From the NCBI RefSeq assembly GCF_036924645.1, contig NZ_JAZHRX010000001.1, positions 1,984,001 to 2,048,000 of the forward strand: 64,000 nt of DNA, written 5' to 3'. The stretch comes from Bradyrhizobium sp. AZCC 2176. GTDB lineage: Bacteria > Pseudomonadota > Alphaproteobacteria > Rhizobiales > Xanthobacteraceae. Shown piece after piece: positions 51,916 to 60,655 of this stretch. The notes under the pieces are model-generated. The model was given only the letters and a program-made list of their open reading frames with translations, did no database searches and was not told the DNA's origin. Each line of letters begins with the position of its first letter. The first letter of the stretch is position 1. A program made the translations under genes and the position numbers.

Positions 51916-53226
51916 TCATGCGACTGGACCGACGAGGTCGAGAACCGTGAGCGCGAGGATTTTCGTTGCCGCGACCGACTTGCCGATGTGGATGTATTCG
52001 TTGATGGGCGGCCAACCGTCCTCGCCGGGGCCGAAGGTGATGGCGGCACGCCCCCGCTCCGCGAACCGGATGGTGTCGTTGAAGGCGTTCTTGCGGTAGA
52101 TCGCCGGCGCTTCGCCGTAGATCCGCTTGTAGGCGCGCCCGAGCGAGGCGGTGGGATTCATATTCTCGTCCTGCTCCAGCGTGCCATCGACGAACAGCGC
52201 ACCGGGATAAGGCCGCGCCGTCGCCTTCAGCTCCGGATCCCTCGCCGTCTCGGTATCGATCAGGGCCTGCACGTCCGCCATTACGCTGTCGGGCGTCATA
52301 CCAGGCAGGATGCCGACGACTGCGATCACCGCACGGGCCACGTCGGGCGTGAACTGCATCTCCCGTTTGACGCCGCCATGCACCCGGACCAGCGCCGTCA
52401 TCGGCCGCGTACCACCCGCAATTCTCGCGGGCGTATGGCTGAATGTCATGGTCTCCAGCGCCGTGAGCAGCCGCGCCATCTTGGCGACGGCGTTGACCCC
52501 GGTGTCAGGGCGCCAGATATGGGTCTTGACGCCGCTTGTTTCGATCTCGACCAGGAAGTTTCCGCCGTTGGCGACCGCAATGCCCATGCCCGATCGGCCG
52601 TCAGGCCTGGTCCAGCCGGTCGGCTCGCAGACGATGGTGTAATCGGCATCGAGCCCGCATTCGTCCAGCAGGAAGATCGACCCGTCAGGTCCGTTCTTTT
52701 CTTCATCCGCGGTGTAGACGCATTTGAGCGTGCCGCGCAGTTTGACGCCGGCTTCGCGGATGGCGCGCGCGGCCAGCAGCGTGCATGCAAGATTGCCCCG
52801 CGTGTCGGACGTGCCTCGCGCGTAAAGCCTGTCGCCATGGCGGGTCGGACGAAACGGATGACCGCCGGTCATCGTCCAGGCGTTCCAGTCGCCTGCCGGG
52901 TAGGTGTCGAGATGATCGTTGAGGATCAGGGACGGACCGTCGCCGGCACCTTCAAGGATTCCAACGACGTTCGGTCGGCCCTCGCGCTTGGTCGGGAACG
53001 AGACCGCAAATCCCATCTCCTGCAGCTTGCCCGCGATGAAGATGGCAGCGCCCTCTTCCCGCGCGGGCGCCTCGTCCGGATCGAGCGGGTTCTCGGCTTC
53101 CGGCTGGCCCGCGGGAACCAGTTCGCAGGTCAGATCGAGCCAGGCTTTTTCGGTGACGCGCTCCAGCACCCGCCGCTCGATCTCGGAAAGGCCGTCCTGC
53201 TCCATCACATCTGCCGTCGTCTGCAT
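51916..53226 (-). CDS. M20 family amidohydrolase/peptidase
   Basis: The metal-binding sequence of M20/ArgE-DapE-type enzymes is present: LILNDHLDTYPAGDW (His and Asp), YARGTSDTRGNLACTLLAAR, and VYTADEEKNGPDGSIFLLDE (catalytic Glu pair) and IVCEPTGWTRPDG. Downstream is a dimerisation domain and a final metal ligand His near NEYIHIGKSVAATKILAL. The family removes acyl or carbamoyl groups from amino acids and related compounds. Being first in an ABC importer operon suggests it hydrolyses the imported compound. It is about 40 bases upstream of the binding-protein gene on the same strand. Confidence 0.85.
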   Translation of the reverse strand: MQTTADVMEQDGLSEIERRVLERVTEKAWLDLTCELVPAGQPEAENPLDPDEAPAREEGAAIFIAGKLQEMGFAVSFPTKREGRPNVVGILEGAGDGPSLILNDHLDTYPAGDWNAWTMTGGHPFRPTRHGDRLYARGTSDTRGNLACTLLAARAIREAGVKLRGTLKCVYTADEEKNGPDGSIFLLDECGLDADYTIVCEPTGWTRPDGRSGMGIAVANGGNFLVEIETSGVKTHIWRPDTGVNAVAKMARLLTALETMTFSHTPARIAGGTRPMTALVRVHGGVKREMQFTPDVARAVIAVVGILPGMTPDSVMADVQALIDTETARDPELKATARPYPGALFVDGTLEQDENMNPTASLGRAYKRIYGEAPAIYRKNAFNDTIRFAERGRAAITFGPGEDGWPPINEYIHIGKSVAATKILALTVLDLVGPVA

Positions 53227-53517
53227 GGCTCTCCCCTGGCTGCTTCACCAGATCTAAGAGCAAGGCATATGCCAGCGGCGCCGTTGCAGCATGCGAAGCG
53301 CCGGGCGGACGGTAGCCCTCTATGATTCCAGCATAAAATGGCTCCGGGGCACCGTCTGCCCCTTGTGTCAGAAAATTTCATACAGGCTTCCGATGCGGGC
53401 CTGGTGGGCAGCGGGAGCGTCAGGTGATGTAGGATGTCGCTGAAGGTAGATTGAGGCGAAGCGAACGGTGCCGGTCGTCAAAGCAGGCACAGGGACCCTA
53501 GGCGACCATGCAGACCC

Positions 53518-54888
53518 TCAGGATGAAGGTACGCCGTCATGAATCATGCGGGAGGCAAAACGTTGTGCGAACATCGCAAGCTTTCGATCGTGCCAGGCAG
53601 GGGCGACAAATGTCACGCCAGTTGGCATCCCATTCGGAAGAAAGCCATTCGGCACGCTGATCGCACAGAGATCCAGCAGGTTGACGAAATATGAATAATA
53701 GCCGACTTCGATATTTCGCTCGATCGGCGACGCCCGAACTTCTTCAACCGTAAAGGGACGCGGCGCAGTAGGAACGAGCAGAAAATCGATGTGTTTGAAT
53801 ATCCCCTCCGCCTGACGTCGTAGCGACATCAATCGATACGTCCATTCAAAGACGTCTACTGCCGACCACTGATCGGCGCGCTCGAAAATTTTTCGGACGA
53901 CGTCCAGCAATGCATCGGAATGCTTCTCGAAAAATTCGCTTATCCCGGCTTTTCGTTCGGCCACCCACGGACCATTCAGCATCATATCGCCGGCCTCGCG
54001 AAACAAGGAATAGTCGATCTCGCTCTTTTGCCCGCCCAGATCGACCAACCGCTTAATGCCTGCGGCGAACGATCTAGCCGAGTGTTCATTGCCATACCAT
54101 TCGCATAGGTCCGACGCCGGCGTCGCGAAACGGAATCGGTCAGCCCCTCCATGAGGGACTGAAATGGCGCTAGCCTCGCGCTTGGAGAATGGATCGCTCT
54201 CATCAAAACCGCAAACCACATCAAAGATTTCTGCGGCATCGGAACTCTTGAGCGCGAAGATCGACGGACAGTCAAAGCAGCGCGAATTCGGTACCATGCC
54301 GCTCAACGACACGGCCCCGATCGTTGGTTTCAGCCCGACGACGTTGTTGAATCCAGCGGGGATGCGTCCGGAACCACCGGAGTCGGTCCCCAAGGAAAAG
54401 CTTACCAATCCCTTCGCGACGGCGACGGCCGACCCCGAACTCGAGCCCCCTCCGATATAGCGGCCGTCGTACGCAGACGTACATATTCCATACGGGGAAC
54501 GCATACCTGTGAGGCCCGTGGCGAACTGATCCATATTTGTCTTACCAAGGCAAACGGCCCCGAGTTGAAGAAGCCGATCGACGATCGTCGCCGATTTCTC
54601 GGGATGATACGCGAATTCTGCGCAGGCGGCCGTGGTCGGCATCCCCGCGACGTCGATATTGTCTTTGACTGCAAAGGGCAGCCCGAATAGCGGGAGCCTC
54701 TCCCCGCTCCTCCTTCGTGCAAATTGCTTTTCGACGCTGGCCAGAATTTCATTGGAAGGTGCGCGATAGATCCAGACCGACTGAGTTGAGTCCTTTTCCA
54801 ACAGAGCCAGAATCGCGCGGAAGACGTCCCGAACTGACTGATCATCGCGGCGATACGCTTCGCGCAACGTCGAGAAGCACAGGTTCAT
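53518..54888 (-). CDS. Allophanate-hydrolase-like amidase, second copy
   Basis: The catalytic set is complete: VKDNIDVAGMPTTAACA (Lys), GGSSSGSAVAVAKGLVSF (Ser), and GTDSGGSGRIPAGFNNVVGL (second Ser). FDCPSIFALKSSDAAEIF and PTAPRPFTVEEVRASPIE follow. It aligns along its whole 456 residues with the copy at 37.4-38.8 kb, as diverged paralogues. The domain composition is again amidase only. The binding-protein gene on the same strand ends 16 bases upstream, so the two are cotranscribed. No permease or ATPase is associated with this pair, so it may share those of another importer. Confidence 0.87.
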   Translation of the reverse strand: MNLCFSTLREAYRRDDQSVRDVFRAILALLEKDSTQSVWIYRAPSNEILASVEKQFARRRSGERLPLFGLPFAVKDNIDVAGMPTTAACAEFAYHPEKSATIVDRLLQLGAVCLGKTNMDQFATGLTGMRSPYGICTSAYDGRYIGGGSSSGSAVAVAKGLVSFSLGTDSGGSGRIPAGFNNVVGLKPTIGAVSLSGMVPNSRCFDCPSIFALKSSDAAEIFDVVCGFDESDPFSKREASAISVPHGGADRFRFATPASDLCEWYGNEHSARSFAAGIKRLVDLGGQKSEIDYSLFREAGDMMLNGPWVAERKAGISEFFEKHSDALLDVVRKIFERADQWSAVDVFEWTYRLMSLRRQAEGIFKHIDFLLVPTAPRPFTVEEVRASPIERNIEVGYYSYFVNLLDLCAISVPNGFLPNGMPTGVTFVAPAWHDRKLAMFAQRFASRMIHDGVPSS

Positions 54889-54904
54889 CGGCCGATCCTT
54901 CAGG

Positions 54905-55906
54905 CTACTTTCCCTTGCTCTGTACGAAAGTGGCCACCGGCGCTTGATTGATCAACGGGGCGAACTCCGGCAGTTGATTGATTCGCTGGATATTGAGCAA
55001 GAACCGGCCGATACCGCTGACGTGAGCCAGCAGGCGAGAATCCGACGGAGTATCCTTCGAGCCCAAATAGTCCGGAGACAATTGTTGCTCTACCGGCGGG
55101 AAGATCGCGCCTTGCCGCGCGATCAAGCTCGACAGCTCGCCAACCGTCTGGTTCAAACGCTTGGCTTCATAGGCCAGCACGGCGTTCGGATCCCTGGAAT
55201 AGTCGGACAGCGCGATCGACCAGCCCAGCAGAAACTTCTGGAACTCGGCGGAATTGCCGGACAGGTAGTTCGTATTGATGACGCCAAACAAGCCGGTCAT
55301 CGACCCCAGGCTCTTGGTTGTTGCCAGCAGCTGACCGCCTTGCTTCTCGAGTTCACCGCTGCCGGGCTCCCAGGTGAACGCTGCATCGATCTGACCCGCT
55401 GTATAGGCCGGAACCATTGCTGCCGGCGCCAAGTTGACGAGCGTTACGTCCGTTTCGCTCAGCCCCGCGGATGCAAGTGCCAGCAGCACATGGTTGTGAC
55501 TTGTCGATCCGATCGTCACGCCGATCTTTTTGCCCTTCAAATCCTTGAGGTCTACTATTTTGGCTGCCGGATTGGCGACAAGGCGGACATCTGTCGGCAA
55601 GATGCTTTGTGTAAGCACAATTTGAATTGGCAGGCCGTTGGCGAATCCGGCCGTTGCAGGGAATTCGCCCATCCAGCCGAAGTCGATCTCGCGTGCCGCG
55701 AGCGCCGGCAGCATCGCGGGTCCGGCAGCAAACGGCTTCAACTGGACCTTGACACCCTGCTGTTCGAATTTTTTCGTCTCTACCGCGTATGTCAGGATGG
55801 CATTGACGACACCGGTTTGCCATCCGACGTTTACGTCCGCCCTAGCGGACGTGGACAGCACGATTGCCGCGCCGATCAACACCGTAAATATAGCTGGTTG
55901 AAACAT
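54905..55906 (-). CDS. NMT1-type ABC substrate-binding protein, orphan
   Basis: A signal peptide (ILFTVLIGAAIVLSTSA-like) is followed by NVGWQTGVVNAILTYAVET, FAAGPAMLPALAAREIDFGW, MGEFPATAGFANGLPIQIVL, KGKKIGVTIGSTSHNHVLLA and AGQIDAAFTWEPGSGELEKQ. The block order and wording match the protein at 50.9-51.9 kb closely. With no permease or ATPase next to it, it either delivers to that importer or is what remains of a duplicated operon. It is divergent from the RidA gene across a 330-base gap. Confidence 0.87.
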   Translation of the reverse strand: MFQPAIFTVLIGAAIVLSTSARADVNVGWQTGVVNAILTYAVETKKFEQQGVKVQLKPFAAGPAMLPALAAREIDFGWMGEFPATAGFANGLPIQIVLTQSILPTDVRLVANPAAKIVDLKDLKGKKIGVTIGSTSHNHVLLALASAGLSETDVTLVNLAPAAMVPAYTAGQIDAAFTWEPGSGELEKQGGQLLATTKSLGSMTGLFGVINTNYLSGNSAEFQKFLLGWSIALSDYSRDPNAVLAYEAKRLNQTVGELSSLIARQGAIFPPVEQQLSPDYLGSKDTPSDSRLLAHVSGIGRFLLNIQRINQLPEFAPLINQAPVATFVQSKGK

Positions 55907-56236
55907 GCTGCTCTCCTATATGAGAGCACATCTAGGCAATACCTGTGCCAATGAGCCCTCCAAGGAGTTACGCGGCTGAAGATGCGTGATTTGGCGAATC
56001 GCCGGTTCATTAATGAACGACATTCGCCGCTGCATCGAACGTTCGAAGCAAAATCGCGAAGCGATTTGGCCGGCCGCGAGGCGCCGACGGCTGCAATGTC
56101 AGATAATTTCCTCGGGACTCGAGAATGGCGCGTTAAGCGCCAAGCTGCACAAAGTCGCAACTTGATCGCACCAACGGCTTCTACAAGATATTACCTCCAA
56201 TCGCGTTCATCGCACTCCGTGGAGGCTCTTTGGAAA
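55907..56236. other. Divergent gap between orphan binding protein and RidA
   Basis: The gap is somewhat AT-rich and holds no gene with convincing coding character, although the RidA frame is open back through it. It must carry the two divergent promoters. No pair of the CCGATTTTGCATAG element is present here. Confidence 0.4.
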
Positions 56237-56623
56237 ATGGAGAAAATTGTCGCACACGTTCCAGAACTGGAGCGGAGTCTTGAGGGTTGGTATTCGCCCG
56301 GTATCCGTGTTGGAAACCTCGTATTTCTGAGCGGCCTCGCGGGGAAAGACCGGAGCACCGGACACATTCTCCCATCCGTGGAAGACCAGATTCGACAGAT
56401 CTTCGAGGACATGTCGGCAATTCTGACCGCTCACGGAGCGACGCTTTCTAACGTTGTCAAAATGACGATGTATTTTACCAACCGGAAGCGGGACTGGCCA
56501 ATATTCGACCGGATCAGGCGAGAGCTCTTCCCGGTCAATCCACCATGCTCAATCGGTGTTGGCGTCACCGAAATCGCGTTGGACGCCGCAATAGCGATCG
56601 ATGCAATCGCGGTCGTCAGCTAG
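56237..56623 (+). CDS. RidA family (YjgF/UK114) protein
   Basis: The 128-residue product has the RidA trimer fold: LVFLSGLAGKDRSTGHILPS, VEDQIRQIFEDMSAILTAHG and VVKMTMYFTNRKRDWPIFDR, then CSIGVGVTEIALDAAIAIDA, where the expected catalytic Arg region (usually in the xRxxV context) is not obvious. RidA proteins hydrolyse reactive enamine/imine intermediates from PLP enzymes and related amine chemistry, and are frequent beside amidases of nitrogen scavenging. GGAGG lies 12 bases before the chosen ATG; the frame continues upstream without coding character. Confidence 0.82.
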   Translation: MEKIVAHVPELERSLEGWYSPGIRVGNLVFLSGLAGKDRSTGHILPSVEDQIRQIFEDMSAILTAHGATLSNVVKMTMYFTNRKRDWPIFDRIRRELFPVNPPCSIGVGVTEIALDAAIAIDAIAVVS

Positions 56624-56673
56624 GTCTACGTTGCAAATTCGAGCAAGCTCGGCATCGAGTAGGCGCAATCGGA

Positions 56674-57417
56674 CTACTCGTCGGCGGCGGATGCGGCCGC
56701 TGAAAGCAGATCAAGGCGCCGGATGACGAGCATGCCCCGCTTCTGGCGAAGGACACCCTCCTTCTGCATGCGGTTGAGGCTGATCGTCACCCATTGCCGC
56801 GTCGCACCGATGAGATTCGCTATCTCGGCGTGGGTAAAGGCGGCAGCTATCACAATGCCGCCGTCGCCGGCTTCCGCGTCGAACCCATAGGTATTCGCGA
56901 GGTGCAGCAAGACCTGCGCCAGGCGTTGGGACAGCGAGCGCGTGCCGAGCATCTGAGCCAGCGAGGAATAGCAGCGCGCCTTGAAGCTGAGGGCATCAAT
57001 GATCTCAAGCGCAAGGTCCGGCACTTCGCGGGCCAGATCGCGTAACCCTGCGCCGGGAAGATGCGAGACCGTGCTATTCTTCGCTGCAACGGCGGACCAG
57101 ACCTGAACCCCGCCGTCAAAGATTTCCGGCCCGCCGACGAAATTCCCGGGCAGCCAGTAGGCCAGGGTAATCTCCCTTCCCGAAGGCGCGGTGTAGTAGC
57201 TGCGGATGAGGCCGCTTTCGATGATCACGATCCCATCATGCGGATCGCCTTGAAGGAACAGCGTCTCGCCACGCTGATAGGATTGCTTTCTGCCATGGCG
57301 TTCGACCCGATCGCGCGCGGCCTGCGGAAGGCGGCCGATCAGGCTCTGTTGGCGGGTGACGGCGGCGTCGGCCTCGGTGAGCAGAATGCCAGCCGTCTTG
57401 TCTCCGATGTCCGACAT
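56674..57417 (-). CDS. Crp/Fnr family transcription regulator, paralogue of 36662-37387
   Basis: The sensor domain contains SYQRGETLFLQGDPHDGIVI and IRSYYTAPSGREITLAYWLP, GGPEIFDGGVQVWSAVAAKN, and the DNA-binding part has FTHAEIANLIGATRQWVTIS. These blocks match the regulator at 36.7-37.4 kb, including the SYYxAPSGRE segment that is not typical of CRP itself. No Fe-S cysteines are present. The start was placed at the ATG preceded by AGAGGA; ATG 15 codons earlier has GGAAG and is a real alternative. It lies between RidA and a broken TetR gene and may control the nearby ABC/amidase genes. Confidence 0.82.
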   Translation of the reverse strand: MSDIGDKTAGILLTEADAAVTRQQSLIGRLPQAARDRVERHGRKQSYQRGETLFLQGDPHDGIVIIESGLIRSYYTAPSGREITLAYWLPGNFVGGPEIFDGGVQVWSAVAAKNSTVSHLPGAGLRDLAREVPDLALEIIDALSFKARCYSSLAQMLGTRSLSQRLAQVLLHLANTYGFDAEAGDGGIVIAAAFTHAEIANLIGATRQWVTISLNRMQKEGVLRQKRGMLVIRRLDLLSAAASAADE

Positions 57418-57669
57418 CGCATCCTCTGCACCAGGACTGTCGTCCGCCCCGCAGTCTAACATAGCGGCTTCCGGCTGGTTGCGGACAAGATTGTTCGAAC
57501 GGCGCGATCTCGGATCGTCCAACATGGAGACGCTCGACTGCGCCGGTCGAACACTATCATCTTCTCGACCCGCATTGAGACAGCGGCACATCAACGGCCG
57601 CTTTACGCCAGAACCGTTCCTTGCGGCTTGATTCCAAGCGGGGACATGGCCTTCCGCCGGCCGCTGGGT

Positions 57670-58263
57670 TCAAGAAGCTCTCTCGAGTAGCACCCGAATT
57701 TCGCGAAGCCATTTCTTGAGGCGCTTAACCTCACCTTCAATGAAAGACGAATCATTCTGCGCATAAGCCAGAAGTATTGAGCCGTGATAGCCGGCCATCA
57801 AGGCGCAGGAGTTTTCCTTAGCAACTCCCATCGACATACCTGCAAGCCTGAGTTGCTGCGTGAGCCACCGAAACTGTACCGAATATATCTTCGCAACATC
57901 AGCTTTAAGCGCATCGCTTTCCTAGCGGAGATCACGGGTCAATCCCGCCAGCGGACAACCCAGCGTGACATACGACTCGCTCAAGATGTGGGCCTGTTCG
58001 ACGAAGGCGTGGAGACGCCGCCGGGGGTCGTCGGTCTGCTCCTCAAGGACGGCGAGATATCGGGCGAGCCGGGCGCACCATTCGTCAATCACGGCTCTGG
58101 CCAGATCGTCCTTTGCCTTGAAGTAATAGAAGACATTTCCGGCCGACAGGTCCGCGGCCTTTGCTACGTCGACGAGAGAGGTCCGTGCGTAGCCATTCTG
58201 GTGAAATTGTTCAATCGCCGAGAATACGAGTCTTTCGCGCTTGTCGCTGGCTGGACGGCCCAT
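57670..58263 (-). pseudogene. TetR family regulator interrupted by an in-frame amber codon
   Basis: The frame opens MGRPASDKRERLVFSAIEQF, with the helix-turn-helix SLVDVAKAADLSAGNVFYYF, and the ligand domain continues to LGCPLAGLTRDLR. There a TAG (57922-57924) stops it. Reading through that codon the same frame continues with ESDALKADVAKIYSVQFRWL and ALMAGYHGSILLAYAQNDSS to a TGA at 57670-57672, giving a normal TetR length of about 197 residues. Only this single codon breaks the gene. A truncated protein would keep the DNA-binding domain. Suppression or a sequence error are alternatives. Confidence 0.87.
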
Positions 58264-58390
58264 AGTATGCGGCGCCCCTGAATAGTGAGTTGACCAACAA
58301 ACTATCATTCGACTGGGGGTACGGCCACCGTTAAGCTTGATGGTCGCGGACATGCCAATATTAACGCAATTGCCCAGAATCCGACCTCGC

Positions 58391-58852
58391 CTACGGGTTA
58401 GAGTGAGGTTCGTAAACCACCTCGAGTTTCACCCCATCGGGATCGGCGTAGAATGCCGCATAGTATCTCTGGCCGTATCCGGGCTGGCCTGAATAGTCTG
58501 CAGGAGCGTCCAAGACTTCTGCGCCAGCCGCGAGCATGGCGGCGTGGACCTGATCCACTTTTTCAATGGTTTCGGCGTGGAAGGCCATATGGTGCGGACC
58601 TGGTTTGTATCGATCATAGCGGAGATCGCGGTCCTCTAGACGGGAGGGCCGAACCTCGATTCCGAACGTAACGCCCCCACTAGTTTCAAGTCGCGAGCCG
58701 GCGCGCGTCGGGTTCGCGCTGGTGAACTCGGACGTGAACCCCTCGGTTCGATGAAATCCAAGAGCCGTGAGCAATGCATCATAGAAGGCAATTGATCGCA
58801 CAGGATAGCCTACTGAAATGTCGAGGTGGCTAAGCGGTCCAGTGACAGGCAT
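58391..58852 (-). CDS. VOC family (glyoxalase/bleomycin-resistance-like) protein
   Basis: The two beta-alpha-beta-beta-beta repeats of the VOC superfamily are visible: SHLDISVGYPVRSIAFYDAL and LTALGFHRTEG, then PGPHHMAFHAETIEKVDQVH, and FYADPDGVKLEVVYEPHSNP at the end. The His residues at start and middle and the final Glu are at metal-ligand positions. Members act as lyases, dioxygenases or binding proteins. The activity is not readable. It is transcribed towards the TetR gene from the same strand and could be its former target. Confidence 0.83.
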   Translation of the reverse strand: MPVTGPLSHLDISVGYPVRSIAFYDALLTALGFHRTEGFTSEFTSANPTRAGSRLETSGGVTFGIEVRPSRLEDRDLRYDRYKPGPHHMAFHAETIEKVDQVHAAMLAAGAEVLDAPADYSGQPGYGQRYYAAFYADPDGVKLEVVYEPHSNP

Positions 58853-59008
58853 CACAAGCCTTCCTACTTGCTAGGACAAGCGACGACAGCAAATGTAACT
58901 CGCAACAATCGCTACAGACAACAAGTTCTGTGATTCTGAGCGGAGCCAATAGCTATTGTGATGCAGAGTTTGTCAGTTGGACGACCTACTGGCACATGCA
59001 ACGTTGAA

Positions 59009-59347
59009 TCAGTTTCCTGGACAGGGAGACTCGCTGAAGAATTTACCGAATTTACCCTCGGCGCCCTGGTATTCTTCAGCGTCGACAGGCGGCTCCTTCT
59101 TGTCAGAGGTGTTGGGCCAAACCGCAGCAAGCTTGGCATTCAGCACTAGCCATTTATCCAGGCCCGGCTCGGTGTCAGCCTTGATGGCGTCAGCGGGACA
59201 CTCGGGCTCGCAGACGCCGCAATCGATGCATTCGTCGGGGTGGATAACGAGCATATTATCCCCTTCGTAGAAGCAATCGACGGGGCACACCTCAACGCAG
59301 TCGGTGTATTTGCACTTGATGCATGCTTCGGTGACGACATACGTCAT
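59009..59347 (-). CDS. fdxA: 7Fe ferredoxin FdxA
   Basis: The product reads [20 protein letters not shown] with CPVDCF, then [20 protein letters not shown], the cysteine set for one 3Fe-4S and one 4Fe-4S cluster as in FdxA. It is 112 residues with an acidic C-terminal tail, the family norm. GGAG six bases before the ATG fixes the start; an upstream in-frame ATG adds a non-homologous piece. It is probably an electron carrier for the flavoprotein and reductase downstream of this block on the same strand. Confidence 0.93.
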   Translation of the reverse strand: MTYVVTEACIKCKYTDCVEVCPVDCFYEGDNMLVIHPDECIDCGVCEPECPADAIKADTEPGLDKWLVLNAKLAAVWPNTSDKKEPPVDAEEYQGAEGKFGKFFSESPCPGN

Positions 59348-59408
59348 CTGAGGCTCCGAACTATCGCCAATTTTACTCGTTACCCAGATTATCCCGCGGT
59401 TTGGAACG

Positions 59409-60386
59409 CTAAGAACTTGTCTTCGCTTTCCTGGCAGCGATCTGCTGCAACGCCCAGCGCGAATTTTTCCTGACCTCCGGATCGGGATCATTTGCGACAA
59501 GGACGAGAAACGGTTCTGCGGCGGGATCGGCAATTTCTCCCAACGCCGCCGCAGCTTCCTTGCGCAGATTTGCCTGCTCGTGCGTGATACACTTTCCGAT
59601 CGGACGAACCGCCCGGTCGATTTTCATCTTGCCAAGGCTTCTGATCGCCTTGAGCCGCACTTGCCAGAAATCATCCGTCAATGCGGCAATCAACTGATCC
59701 GCCGCGACCATGCCATTGGCGTTCTGGCCCAGCGTCTCCGCCGCCATCTCGCGGACCATCCAGTCTTCGTCCCCGAGCGTACGGGTGATCGATTCAGCCG
59801 CAGGCTTCATCTGCGAAAATGCCAGCGCACTAACCGCCGCTCGCCTGACATGGGCATCCGGATCGCCCGTGGATGCAGTGAGCGCGGGTATCGATTCCTC
59901 AAGCTTCAAGAAGCCGATCACCCCTATCGCCTGTACGCGGACGGCGGCATCGCTGTCCCTGAGCGCCTCCAGGGCCGGCTTGAGCGTGTCCTTGCGCCGT
60001 AATTCCTTCAGCGCACGGAGCGCGCCCATGCGGACAAACGCGTGTCCGTGCTTGACCAGAGGAAGAATCGCGTCGGCGCATGCCGGGTCTTTGAATTCAG
60101 CCATGCTGTCAGCCGCGGCGGAAGCGACCGCCGGCTCGGGATCTACGAGCAGTTTCGCCAGGGCCGCGGCCGACTCCGGGCCGTCGAATTCCCCTAGCGC
60201 CATCGCCACTTGCTGACGTACGCCAATATCAGGATCGGCGACCATGCCGCTAAGATGCCCAACGGCCGCCGGATCCCCGGAATGTCCAAGCGCTATGATC
60301 GCGACCCGGCGCTCGCCCGGATCGGCGGCCCCGAGCCGCTCGTCGGCGTCTTCGAGATCGTCGTAGGATTCGAAAGGACCCGACAT
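59409..60386 (-). CDS. HEAT-repeat protein
   Basis: The 325-residue product consists almost wholly of HEAT-like repeats of about 31 residues: [60 protein letters not shown] units, and so on to [20 protein letters not shown]. Such alpha-solenoids bind protein partners or cofactors, like PBS-lyase repeats. Acidic sequence precedes the repeats. Its position between ferredoxins and the flavoprotein suggests it serves as a scaffold or maturation factor for that redox complex. It ends 62 bases before fdxA and its start is three bases after the stop of the AprB-like gene. Confidence 0.87.
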   Translation of the reverse strand: MSGPFESYDDLEDADERLGAADPGERRVAIIALGHSGDPAAVGHLSGMVADPDIGVRQQVAMALGEFDGPESAAALAKLLVDPEPAVASAAADSMAEFKDPACADAILPLVKHGHAFVRMGALRALKELRRKDTLKPALEALRDSDAAVRVQAIGVIGFLKLEESIPALTASTGDPDAHVRRAAVSALAFSQMKPAAESITRTLGDEDWMVREMAAETLGQNANGMVAADQLIAALTDDFWQVRLKAIRSLGKMKIDRAVRPIGKCITHEQANLRKEAAAALGEIADPAAEPFLVLVANDPDPEVRKNSRWALQQIAARKAKTSS

Positions 60387-60388
60387 GA

Positions 60389-60622
60389 TTACCTCAGGAG
60401 GTAGGGAATGTTGACGCTAACGGCGCCGGTCGGGCAATCGGCTTCGCATGGCATGCAATACCAACACTCGTCGTAGGCCATGAAGGCCTTTCCGGTCATG
60501 TCACTTATGCGAAGCACGTCGAGCGGACAAACATCGACACACACGGTGCACCCCTTGTCTGCGATACACTTGGCATCGTCAACGACGACCGGCACGGAGG
60601 TTTGATAACTGGCGAGAGGCAT
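60389..60622 (-). CDS. AprB-like 4Fe-4S ferredoxin
   Basis: The 77-residue product has two clusters: CIADKGCTVCVDVCPLDVL, and then DECWYCMPCEADCPTGAVSV. The second, C-x2-C-x2-C-x3-CP, matches the C-terminal cluster motif of adenylylsulfate reductase beta subunits (AprB). It lacks the extra C-terminal tail of true AprB. It ends just before the HEAT-repeat gene and is preceded by the AprA-like gene 33 bases upstream. The two likely form a flavoprotein-ferredoxin complex. Confidence 0.86.
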   Translation of the reverse strand: MPLASYQTSVPVVVDDAKCIADKGCTVCVDVCPLDVLRISDMTGKAFMAYDECWYCMPCEADCPTGAVSVNIPYLLR

Positions 60623-60655
60623 TGCTAAATCTCCTGTTGCTTCGTGGCTAGGCCG

